NCBI GenBank assembly: GCA_964608265.1
Contig: CAZSNP010000011.1
Coordinates: 1 to 64,000 of the forward strand
Direction: 5' to 3'
DNA: 64,000 bases
DNA from: JANWXR01 sp964608265
Lineage (GTDB): Bacteria; Chloroflexota; Anaerolineae; Anaerolineales; UBA6663
In this document: positions 57,767 through 64,000 of the stretch, in pieces
Layout of the letters: each line of letters starts with the position of its first letter
How positions within the stretch are numbered: the first letter of the stretch is position 1
Made by a program: the position numbers and the translations under genes
The notes under the pieces: generated by a model
The model's input: the letters and a program-made list of their open reading frames with translations, nothing else
Told to the model about the DNA's origin: nothing
The model's database searches: none

Positions 57767-58858
57767 CTAACGCGTATAGGTGAGGATGACCCAAAGCCAC
57801 AACGGCACGAGGCCGGCGACGGCGAGGAAGGCCACAAAGCTGAGGGCCAGCGCGATCCAATCGAGGCCCGGTTCGTCCGCCATCCCCGCTACCGGGGCGG
57901 CGGCCTCGGTTTGCGCGAGGGCCGGCTGCAGAGCGGGATTGGGGATCGTCGGCGCGGCCGGGGCAGCCGCGGGCGCGGGGCGCGGCGGCGTCGTACCCGA
58001 GGCGGCCAGCGGCGCCGTCATCCCATCACCCTGTTGGCGATACGACAGCAGGATGCGGCCCAGTTGGTCGGCGGTGCGGTAACGGGCCGACGGCTCCTTG
58101 GCCAGCACTTTGTGGATGATGCGCTCCAGCGCCTCGGGCACCTGCGGGTTGAACATCGAGAGCAGCGGCGGCTCCTCGCGCAGGTGCATCATCGCCAGCG
58201 CCTGCTGCGTGGAGGCCACGAACGGCAAGCGACCCGCCAGCATCTCGAACATCACCACGCCAATCGAGTACACATCCGAGGCGGGGGTGGGGTGCTCGCC
58301 GGCGGCCTGTTCGGGCGAGTAATACTGCGGGCTGCCCCAGACCACATCCGTCATCTCACCCGGGCGGATGGTGGACAGCGCGCGCGCGATGCCGAAGTCG
58401 GTGATCTTCACCCGCCCATCGTCGGTGATGAGGAGGTTCTGCGGCTTGATGTCGCAGTGCACCAGCCCGGCGCGGTGCGCGTATCCCACCCCGGCGCACG
58501 TCTGCACCGCGAAATCCACCGCGCGCTCCACCGGGAAGGGGCCGTCATCCTTGATGAGGCTCTTGAGGTCTTTGCCCTCGATGTACTCCATCACGATGTA
58601 ATAGCGCGCGCCGTCCTTGCCGAAGTCGTGCACTGTGACGATGTTGGGGTGGGCGAGGTTGGCGGCGTTGCGCGCCTCCTGCTGAAAACGCGCCAGGAAT
58701 TCGGTGTCGGCGGTCAGCGTCTCGCGCAGCACCTTCACCGCCACCAGCCGCCCGAGCGAGAGGTCTTGCGCCTTGTACACCACGCTCATCCCGCCCTGGC
58801 CGATGGGCTGCAACAGCTTGTAGCGTTTGTTGAGTAAGGGTGAAGCCTCAGTGGACAT
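57767..58858 (-). CDS. Membrane-anchored Ser/Thr protein kinase (PknB-like)
   Basis: A 363-residue Hanks-type kinase. The glycine loop is IGQGGMSVVYKA, the ATP lysine Lys42 (VAVKVL), the catalytic loop HCDIKPQN with Asp137, and DFG at Asp155. The HRD arginine is replaced by cysteine, so activation may not depend on activation-loop phosphorylation. A Pro/Ala linker leads to a single C-terminal helix (ALALSFVAFLAVAGLVPLWL) and a very short outer tail, with no PASTA or other sensor domain. A TAAAAT box ends 8 nt before ATG 58858, and no Shine-Dalgarno is visible. Confidence 0.93.
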   Translation of the reverse strand: MSTEASPLLNKRYKLLQPIGQGGMSVVYKAQDLSLGRLVAVKVLRETLTADTEFLARFQQEARNAANLAHPNIVTVHDFGKDGARYYIVMEYIEGKDLKSLIKDDGPFPVERAVDFAVQTCAGVGYAHRAGLVHCDIKPQNLLITDDGRVKITDFGIARALSTIRPGEMTDVVWGSPQYYSPEQAAGEHPTPASDVYSIGVVMFEMLAGRLPFVASTQQALAMMHLREEPPLLSMFNPQVPEALERIIHKVLAKEPSARYRTADQLGRILLSYRQQGDGMTAPLAASGTTPPRPAPAAAPAAPTIPNPALQPALAQTEAAAPVAGMADEPGLDWIALALSFVAFLAVAGLVPLWLWVILTYTR

Positions 58859-58866
58859 GCAGCGCG

Positions 58867-58872
58867 ATTTTA
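58867..58872 (-). promoter_or_regulatory. -10 box TAAAAT, leaderless-type, for the kinase
   Basis: On the minus strand TAAAAT is followed by 8 nt and then the kinase ATG, with no ribosome-binding sequence between. It lies between the kinase and fabF genes. Confidence 0.5.
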
Positions 58873-58893
58873 CATGATTTCGAGCGCGGCGCT

Positions 58894-60153
58894 CTAACCT
58901 TCGGGCCAGCGCCGCATCGCCAGCACGCTGTTGTGCCCCCCAAAGCCAAACGCCGTTGAGAGTGCCACGTTGAACTCGGCCCGCCGTGCCACGTTCGGCA
59001 CGCAGTCCAAATCGCACTCCGGGTCGGGGGTGGTGTGGTTGATCGTCGGCGGCAGCGTCTGCTCGTGCAGGGCCATGATCGTCCAGATCGCCTCGGCCCC
59101 GCCTGCCGCGCCGAGCATGTGCCCGGTGGTGGATTTGGTCGCGCTCACCGGCACATCGTAAGCCCGCTCCCCCAGCGCCAGCTTCAACGCCCGCGTCTCG
59201 AACACGTCGCCCAGCGGCGTGCCGGTGGCGTGGGCATTCACGTAGCCCAATTCTCCAATCTCCACTCGCGCTTTTTGAAGCGCGAGTGAGATCGCCCTTG
59301 CCGCCTGCCTGCCCTCCGGGTCGGGGTTAGTGAAGTGCAACGCGTCAGTCGTGTTGGCGTACGCCAGCACCTCGGCCAGCGGCTCGGCATCGCGGCGCTG
59401 CGCGTGTTCGAGCGATTCGAGGATGAGCACGCCCGCGCCCTCGCTCAGCACGAAGCCGTCGCGGTCTTTGTCGAACGGGCGGCTCGCGGCGGCGGGGTCG
59501 TGGTTGCGGCGCGAGAGCGCGTTCATCTGGTCGAAGCCCGCGATGCCCAACGGCGTGACGGCGGCCTCCGTGCCGCCCGCGATCACCACCTCCGCGTCGC
59601 CGCGCCGGATGATCTCGAACGCATTCCCGATCGCATCCGTGCCCGTGCTGCAGGCCGTGGCCAGCCCGAAGTTCGGCCCGCGCGCACCGAACAACATGCT
59701 CACCCCCACCGAGGCCGCGTCCACCGTGATCATCGGAATCAGCAGCGGGCTGATCCGCCCCGGCCCGTGTTCGTCCATCACCTTCTGCTGCGCCGTGTAC
59801 GTCCAGATCGCCGCCGCGCCCGTGCCGATGAGCACGCCGACCTCGTCCGCGGTCGAGTCATCAATCGTCAGCCCGGATTGATTCAATGCTTCGCGGGTCG
59901 CCGCGATGGCGAACTGCACGTTGCGGTCGGCGCGGCGCGCTTCCTTCGCCGTCATGGCGTTGTGCGGGTCGAAGCCGTGCGCCTCGCCGGCGATCCTGAC
60001 GCGGAAATTCTGGGTGTCGAAGAGGGTGATGGGGCGGATGCCGCTGCGCCCCTCGCGCACCGCCGCCCACGCGCTGGGCACGTCAAGCCCGACCGGGCTG
60101 ATGACGCCCAGGCCGGTGACGACGACGCGGCGAGGAAAATCCAAACCACTCAC
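58894..60153 (-). CDS. fabF: Beta-ketoacyl-ACP synthase II
   Basis: A 419-residue condensing enzyme of fatty-acid elongation. The active site is Cys168 (TACSTGTDAI), with His in NAHATGTPLGD and His in KSTTGHMLGAAGG, the Cys-His-His set of KAS I/II. FDKDRDGFVLSEGAGV is also typical. The start is GTG 60153. A TACAAT box ends 6 nt upstream and there is no Shine-Dalgarno. It stands alone, without acpP or other fab genes. A polyketide-type ketosynthase is less likely given its single-domain length. Confidence 0.93.
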   Translation of the reverse strand: MSGLDFPRRVVVTGLGVISPVGLDVPSAWAAVREGRSGIRPITLFDTQNFRVRIAGEAHGFDPHNAMTAKEARRADRNVQFAIAATREALNQSGLTIDDSTADEVGVLIGTGAAAIWTYTAQQKVMDEHGPGRISPLLIPMITVDAASVGVSMLFGARGPNFGLATACSTGTDAIGNAFEIIRRGDAEVVIAGGTEAAVTPLGIAGFDQMNALSRRNHDPAAASRPFDKDRDGFVLSEGAGVLILESLEHAQRRDAEPLAEVLAYANTTDALHFTNPDPEGRQAARAISLALQKARVEIGELGYVNAHATGTPLGDVFETRALKLALGERAYDVPVSATKSTTGHMLGAAGGAEAIWTIMALHEQTLPPTINHTTPDPECDLDCVPNVARRAEFNVALSTAFGFGGHNSVLAMRRWPEG

Positions 60154-60159
60154 AGAGTC

Positions 60160-60165
60160 ATTGTA
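60160..60165 (-). promoter_or_regulatory. -10 box TACAAT, leaderless-type, for fabF
   Basis: On the minus strand TACAAT, then GACTCT, then the GTG start of fabF. The 6-nt spacing leaves no room for a leader. Confidence 0.5.
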
Positions 60166-60192
60166 GCCGGAGGTGAGGAGTCCGCAAATTCA

Positions 60193-60231
60193 CACGAATG
60201 AACACGAATGGCCTATTCGTGTTCATTCGTG
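60193..60231. repeat. Perfect CACGAAT palindrome
   Basis: CACGAATGAACACGAAT (60193-60209) and its exact complement (60215-60231) are separated by GGCCT. The right arm overlaps the last codons and stop of folP. It belongs to the same motif family as the repeats at 61125 and 61691. Confidence 0.9.
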
Positions 60232-61104
60232 GACGCGACTTCGCGTAATCGCATCCGCCATGCGCGCCACGCGGCTCATCATCGCCACGTCGTGCACGCG
60301 CACGAGGTCGGCGCCGTGGGCGATGCACAGCGCCACCGCCGCCGCCGTGCCCTCCGCGCGCTGGTCGGGCGGCAGGTCGAGGGTGTAGCCGATGAACGAT
60401 TTGCGCGACGGCCCGGCGAGCAGCGGGTAGCCCAATGCCTTGAACTCGCCGAAGCGACGGATGAGTTCGAGGTTCTGCTCCACCGTTTTGCCGAAGCCGA
60501 TGCCGGGGTCGAGGATGATGCGCTCCGGCTTCACCCCCGCCCGCAGCGCCAGCTCCACCGACTCGCTCAACTCCCGTTTGATGTCTTCGATCAAGTCCTC
60601 GTACTCGACCCCCACGTAGCGCCCGCCGAGCCGCGCTTCCTGCACCGCATCCTTCGGCTGGCTGCGGTTGTGCATCACCACCACCGCCGCGCCGCCCTCG
60701 GCGGCCACGCGCCCCATATCCGGGTCCATCCGCAGGCCCCACACGTCGTTGATGATCGTCGCGCCGGCCTCAACCGCCTGCCGCGCGACCTCGGCTTTGT
60801 AGGTGTCAATCGAGATGGGGACGGAGGCGCGGCGCGCCAGTTCCCGCACCACCGGGATGGCGCGGCGCAGTTCCTCTTCGAGCGCGATGGGTTGCGAGCC
60901 GGGGCGCGTGCTTTCGCCGCCCACGTCGAGGATATGCGCGCCCGCCGCCACGTGGGCGAGGCCGTGCGCCACTGCGGCCGCGAGCCACGCTTCGCCGCGC
61001 ATCACGCCGTCCCCCGAAAACGAATCGGGCGTGGCGTTGACGATGCCCATGACATACGTTTGCCTCCCCCACTCCAAAGTCGTTGTGCCCAGAGTAAATG
61101 CCAT
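60223..61104 (-). CDS. folP: Dihydropteroate synthase
   Basis: A 293-residue TIM-barrel enzyme joining p-aminobenzoate to the pterin pyrophosphate in folate synthesis. Signatures are GIVNATPDSFSGDG, ILDVGGESTRPGSQ, ISIDTYKAEVA, INDVWGL, ILDPGIGFGKT and LLAGPSRKSFIG. The last codons RVHE-stop are supplied by the palindrome at 60193-60231. A TAAAAT box ends 6 nt before ATG 61104, with no Shine-Dalgarno. The adjacent folK makes its substrate. Confidence 0.95.
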   Translation of the reverse strand: MAFTLGTTTLEWGRQTYVMGIVNATPDSFSGDGVMRGEAWLAAAVAHGLAHVAAGAHILDVGGESTRPGSQPIALEEELRRAIPVVRELARRASVPISIDTYKAEVARQAVEAGATIINDVWGLRMDPDMGRVAAEGGAAVVVMHNRSQPKDAVQEARLGGRYVGVEYEDLIEDIKRELSESVELALRAGVKPERIILDPGIGFGKTVEQNLELIRRFGEFKALGYPLLAGPSRKSFIGYTLDLPPDQRAEGTAAAVALCIAHGADLVRVHDVAMMSRVARMADAITRSRVHE

Positions 61105-61110
61105 GCGGGG

Positions 61111-61116
61111 ATTTTA
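61111..61116 (-). promoter_or_regulatory. -10 box TAAAAT, leaderless-type, for folP
   Basis: On the minus strand TAAAAT, then CCCCGC, then the folP ATG. It sits between folP and the folK-associated palindrome. Confidence 0.45.
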
Positions 61117-61124
61117 ACTACAAG

Positions 61125-61192
61125 ACCACAAAGAGCACGAAGGAGTCACAAAGCCTTTGTGCTGCCTTTGTGTCCTTCGTGCGCTTCGTGGT
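61125..61192. repeat. Imperfect CACGAAGG/CACAAAG palindrome
   Basis: Alternating CACAAAG and CACGAAG units on the left are mirrored by CTTTGTG and CTTCGTG units on the right. The right half is translated as the C-terminal tail of FolK, and the folK stop codon lies inside the left half. Confidence 0.8.
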
Positions 61193-61688
61193 TCAGTTGC
61201 GTGTTGGCTTTCCAGATCAATGGCGATGTGTCGCCGAGCCGGTCGCGCAACCGGGCGATGGTGAGGCCGAGCGCCGGGTGCACGACCTCCGGCGCGATGT
61301 CGGCCAGCGGCACGAGGACGAAGGCGCGTTCGTGAAGGCGCGGGTGTGGGAGCGTCAACTCCTCGCTCTTCATCACCCGGTCGTCGTACAGCAACAAGTC
61401 GAGGTCAATCAAACGCGGCCCGAAGCGCCGCCCGGTCACCCGGCCCAGCTCGTGTTCGAGCCGCTTGAGCGTGCGCAGGGCTTCGAGCGGCGGCAGCTCC
61501 GTCGTGGCGCGCGCGGCCAGATTCAAGAAGCGGGGTTGATCGAGCACGTAGGCCGGCTCGGTTTCGTAGACAGACGAGACAGCCCGCACGTCGAACTGCG
61601 GCGCGAGGGCGGCCAGCGCGCGGCGTACATTCTCCGCGCGGTCGCCGAGGTTGGTGCCGAGGGCGAGGTAGACGACGGCCAACAGCAT
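61146..61688 (-). CDS. folK: 2-amino-4-hydroxy-6-hydroxymethyldihydropteridine pyrophosphokinase
   Basis: A 180-residue enzyme that pyrophosphorylates the pterin before FolP acts. Motifs are ALGTNLGDRAENV, SVYETEPAYVLDQPRFLN, RFGPRLIDLDLLLYDD and LPHPRLHERAFVLVPL. The usual protein ends near LIWK. The last 19 residues (NTQLNHEAHEGHKGSTKAL) are translated from the intergenic palindrome at 61125-61192, so the ancestral stop has been replaced by repeat sequence. The core looks fully functional. Confidence 0.94.
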   Translation of the reverse strand: MLLAVVYLALGTNLGDRAENVRRALAALAPQFDVRAVSSVYETEPAYVLDQPRFLNLAARATTELPPLEALRTLKRLEHELGRVTGRRFGPRLIDLDLLLYDDRVMKSEELTLPHPRLHERAFVLVPLADIAPEVVHPALGLTIARLRDRLGDTSPLIWKANTQLNHEAHEGHKGSTKAL

Positions 61689-61690
61689 CA

Positions 61691-61738
61691 GCCACGAATT
61701 ACACGAATTGCACGAATTCGATGCGTGTCATTCGTGGC
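61691..61738. repeat. CACGAAT repeat upstream of folK
   Basis: GCCACGAAT, ACACGAATT and GCACGAATT follow one another and are mirrored by ATTCGTGGC at 61730-61738. It starts 3 bp upstream of the folK start codon, so it forms the 5' end of any folK leader. Confidence 0.75.
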
Positions 61739-61838
61739 CCAAAGTGTTCCGAAAGAAGGCCGATTGCCCGAACGACTCGGCGCGCAACATCTTCTTGAGC
61801 CGCACGCAATCGAAGACGTAGGCGCGGAAGCTGGACAT
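61728..61838 (-). CDS. Possible 36-residue ORF, doubtful
   Basis: The gap between the solute-binding protein gene and folK (61739-61901) holds one short open frame, MSSFRAYVFDCVRLKKMLRA followed by ESFGQSAFFRNTLGHE. Its stop is the CACGAATGA of the repeat. The composition is protein-like, but there is no clear Shine-Dalgarno, promoter or recognised family. It may be a gene remnant. Confidence 0.2.
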   Translation of the reverse strand: MSSFRAYVFDCVRLKKMLRAESFGQSAFFRNTLGHE

Positions 61839-61901
61839 GCCGAGGCGAAAAGATGGAAAGTCGTGCGTTGCACGTCGCCCTGCTTTCTACGGACTACTTT
61901 C

Positions 61902-63599
61902 TTACGGAGCGGGTGTCGTTTGCTCCACCACCACTTGCCGCGTCTCGGTGTACCAGCGGGGCAGGGAGGCAAAGCGGTCGGCGGGTTCGGTCAGCGGGCC
62001 GAGCTGCACCGCCCGCACGCGCGCATCCACCGCGTAGTTGTAGACGGGATAGTACAGCAGCAGCGCCGGCACCTGATCGGCAAAACGCGACTGGAAATTC
62101 TGATACAGCCGGGACCGCGCGGCGAGGTCGGTGGTGGTGCGCGCCTGTTCGAGATATTGGCTCGTCACGCGATCGGTCAGGCCGCTATAGTTCTGCCCGC
62201 TCTCCGCCTGCGTCTCATGCCAAAACGGATAGGGGTCGGGGTCGGGCGTGCCGGCCAGACTGAAATCGGCCAGCGCGGCCTGATACGCGCGCGGCTCAAG
62301 ATGTGCGCCGCGCAGCGAGGCAGCCTCGACCGGTATCACCTCCACCTGCACGCCGAGCGCCGCCCACGTCGCCCGCGCCGCCTCGGCCAGTGCGGTGTGC
62401 TGAGGCGTATCGGGCGTGAGCAGGCTGAACTTCAGCGGCGCACCTTTCTTCTGCCGAACGTAGGCTTCGGTGCCGGGGAGGGCGTCGGGCGGCAACACCC
62501 AGCCGGCGCTTTCGAGCAGGCCGGCCGCCTGCGCCGGATCGTACGCCGCTGTCGGCAGCGCGAGGTTGTAGGCCCACGAACCGGGCAGCACGGGTGAGTT
62601 GGCCACCACGGCGTGCCCGCGCAGGATGTCGCTCACCATCCGGCCCCGGTTGAGGCCGAGCAACAATGCCTGGCGCACCTTCTTCTCTTTGAAGAAGGCC
62701 ACATCTTCGTTGCGCAGGTTGAGGAAGATCAGCGTGTATTCGGGTTCGAGCGCGGTGTACAGTCTGAGGCCGGGCAACTGGCTGGCGGCCGGCAATTGTT
62801 CGGCACGGAGCCGGCTGAGCCCCATCACCGTTCCCGCGCGATAAGCCTCCAGCGCGGACGCCTCATCGGCGTAGAAGCGGAATTCGATCTCGGTAAGCAA
62901 CGGCCGCTCGCCGTGATAACGCTCGAAGCGTTTGAGCCGCAGGCCGGTTACCGTGCCGCCCTCCGCCAGCCAGCGATCAAAAACAAACGGGCCGCTGCCG
63001 ATGGGGGTGAGGTTGAAAGGTGCTTGCGGCAACGCCGCCGCCGTGACGCCCGGCAGTGCGGCGCGCGGCAGGACGCCGAAATTGGTGTAATCCAGAAACG
63101 GCGCGAACGGCTCGGGCAGCGTGAAGGTCACGGTCTGCGGGCCGTCAACTTTGACCGTGATGGCCTGCCAGAATTGCCTGAGGTCCGCCGGGCCGGGATA
63201 GGCCGGGTCTTGCATGAGTTGCACGGTGAAGGCCACATCGTCGGCGGTGAGGGGCCGGCCGTCGTGCCACGCCAGGCCGGGCTTGAGGATGAAGGTATAG
63301 GTAAGCTGATCTGCGGAGAGATACCAGTTGGCGAGGTCGGGCACCGGGCGGCCAAAGCCATCGAAGGCCGTGAGTCCGCTGAAGATCAAACGGTTGAGGT
63401 CGCGATCAACGGGGTTGGCGAAAGCGAGCAGCGGGTTGAGGGCGCGCGGCGCGCCGATGAGGGCCTCGGCGTACTTGCCGCCGGCAACGGGCACCTCATC
63501 CACCTGCACCTGACGGTCACGGCCCTGCCCGGCCAACAGCCCGATCGCGAGCACGATCCCCAACAGCGCGATCAATGCCTGCCAACGCAGATGTTTCAT
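61902..63599 (-). CDS. Peptide/nickel-type ABC transporter solute-binding protein
   Basis: A 565-residue family-5 binding protein. An N-terminal helix (ALIALLGIVLAIGLLAG) exports or anchors it; there is no lipobox cysteine, unlike most Gram-positive-type homologues. Family segments include LTYTFILKPGLAWHDGRPLT (usually KLRxGVKWSDGxPxT), APFLDYTNFGVLPRAAL, FFKEKKVRQALLLGLNRGRM and DPDPYPFWHETQ. It should bind oligopeptides or similar ligands outside the membrane. No permease or ATPase genes are adjacent, so it works with a distant transporter or has been co-opted. Confidence 0.9.
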   Translation of the reverse strand: MKHLRWQALIALLGIVLAIGLLAGQGRDRQVQVDEVPVAGGKYAEALIGAPRALNPLLAFANPVDRDLNRLIFSGLTAFDGFGRPVPDLANWYLSADQLTYTFILKPGLAWHDGRPLTADDVAFTVQLMQDPAYPGPADLRQFWQAITVKVDGPQTVTFTLPEPFAPFLDYTNFGVLPRAALPGVTAAALPQAPFNLTPIGSGPFVFDRWLAEGGTVTGLRLKRFERYHGERPLLTEIEFRFYADEASALEAYRAGTVMGLSRLRAEQLPAASQLPGLRLYTALEPEYTLIFLNLRNEDVAFFKEKKVRQALLLGLNRGRMVSDILRGHAVVANSPVLPGSWAYNLALPTAAYDPAQAAGLLESAGWVLPPDALPGTEAYVRQKKGAPLKFSLLTPDTPQHTALAEAARATWAALGVQVEVIPVEAASLRGAHLEPRAYQAALADFSLAGTPDPDPYPFWHETQAESGQNYSGLTDRVTSQYLEQARTTTDLAARSRLYQNFQSRFADQVPALLLYYPVYNYAVDARVRAVQLGPLTEPADRFASLPRWYTETRQVVVEQTTPAP

Positions 63600-63617
63600 T
63601 GGAGTCGCGAGACGAAA

Positions 63618-63661
63618 GACGGAGGCCGCCGGGCATCAACGCGCCCGAAGCGCCCTCCGTC
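63618..63661 (-). terminator. Possible secG terminator
   Basis: On the minus strand GACGGAGG and CCTCCGTC (63654-63661 and 63618-63625) enclose a GC-rich loop and are followed by TTTCGTCTC. The T-tract is short. Confidence 0.4.
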
Positions 63662-63687
63662 GTTTGGCCCCGGTGGGCGAACAGGCT

Positions 63688-63918
63688 CTAGCGTGAGACG
63701 ATGCCTTGAGCGATGGCGATGGCAAAGAAGACGACCGAAAGCCCAATCGTGATTTGGAACAGGGTCTTTTCGATGCCCCGGCGCGCGCGGAACACGCCGC
63801 CGGTATCTCCGCCGCTCAGGCCGCCCAGCCCGGCCGATTTGGATTGCAACACAATCGCCGCCACCAGCGCAATGGAGACGATGATGATGGCAATATCGAG
63901 GTAGTCAATTAACTGCAT
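63688..63918 (-). CDS. secG: Preprotein translocase subunit SecG
   Basis: A 76-residue protein with two hydrophobic helices joined by the Gly-rich loop LQSKSAGLGGLSGGDTGG, the hallmark of SecG, then FRARRGIEKTLFQITI. SecG sits beside SecYE and promotes SecA-driven export. GGAG precedes the ATG, and TATAAT lies 26 nt upstream. Confidence 0.95.
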   Translation of the reverse strand: MQLIDYLDIAIIIVSIALVAAIVLQSKSAGLGGLSGGDTGGVFRARRGIEKTLFQITIGLSVVFFAIAIAQGIVSR

Positions 63919-63944
63919 GGCTTGGCTTCTCCTTCGGAGCGCGA

Positions 63945-63950
63945 ATTATA
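63945..63950 (-). promoter_or_regulatory. -10 box of secG
   Basis: Consensus TATAAT on the minus strand, 26 bp before the secG ATG. The remaining bases to the window edge show no gene. Confidence 0.55.
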
Positions 63951-64000
63951 CCTCACCCCCGACCGTCTCCTGAACGTGCATTCAGCCCGGTGTGCACGCA

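Overview
The window reads as chromosomal DNA from a GC-rich bacterium, probably a Chloroflexota (Anaerolineae-like) genome. This is inferred from gene content: an archaeal-type HerA-NurA and Mre11-Rad50 repair cluster in a bacterial background, many GT-C membrane glycosyltransferases, a Flp-type pilin, SBBP/YD-repeat surface proteins, and Pro/Thr-rich wall-spanning linkers. A SURF1 homologue implies aerobic respiration. Two isolated single-base frameshifts could be real decay or draft-assembly errors.

Layout. 1-9.8 kb: a very large secreted Rhs/YD-repeat protein (minus strand), an overlapping downstream PQQ-propeller lipoprotein, and a second, partial Rhs core copy running off the left edge. 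10-20 kb (plus): three consecutive GT-C membrane proteins, a surface-anchored beta-propeller, a GT4 glycosyltransferase and a Wzz/tyrosine-kinase protein with a C-terminal GAF domain, which together look like a surface polysaccharide or glycosylation cluster. 20-22 kb: class V aminotransferase and SURF1, then a 48-residue Flp pilin on the other strand. 22.4-30.5 kb (minus): biotin carboxylase, two GT-C membrane proteins, biotin carboxyl carrier protein, methylmalonyl-CoA mutase large subunit and methylmalonyl-CoA epimerase. This is most of a propionyl-CoA to succinyl-CoA route, without the carboxyltransferase or the cobalamin-binding mutase subunit. A divergent thiolase, a minisatellite and an arginase-family protein follow.

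33-45.4 kb: an orphan OmpR-type regulator faces a plus-strand DNA-repair run of NurA, a small partner protein, HerA, an AlkX/YcaQ-type glycosylase, SbcD/Mre11 and a short SbcC/Rad50. The run is interrupted by a VapBC-like pair with a broken toxin and by two pstB remnants fused head to head. A small hypothetical protein and an MtaD-like deaminase close it. 45.5-49.1 kb (minus): a less GC-rich accessory patch of two unknown secreted or anchored proteins and a LuxR-type regulator, then a CAP-domain protein. 49.2-64 kb: HtrA-like protease, a composite inverted-repeat element, acyl-CoA ligase, frameshifted DUF2255 gene coupled to a HAD phosphatase, a terpene-cyclase-like remnant, an MscS channel with cyclic-nucleotide domain, FtsH, a Ser/Thr kinase, FabF, FolP, FolK, a peptide-type solute-binding protein and SecG.

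Two themes cut across the annotation. First, several genes without a Shine-Dalgarno sequence have a TACAAT/TAAAAT box 6-8 nt before the start codon, which fits leaderless transcripts. Second, several families of short palindromic repeats fill the gaps between genes and in places supply C-terminal codons, stop codons or in-frame insertions. No rRNA, tRNA, CRISPR array or transposase gene was recognised.
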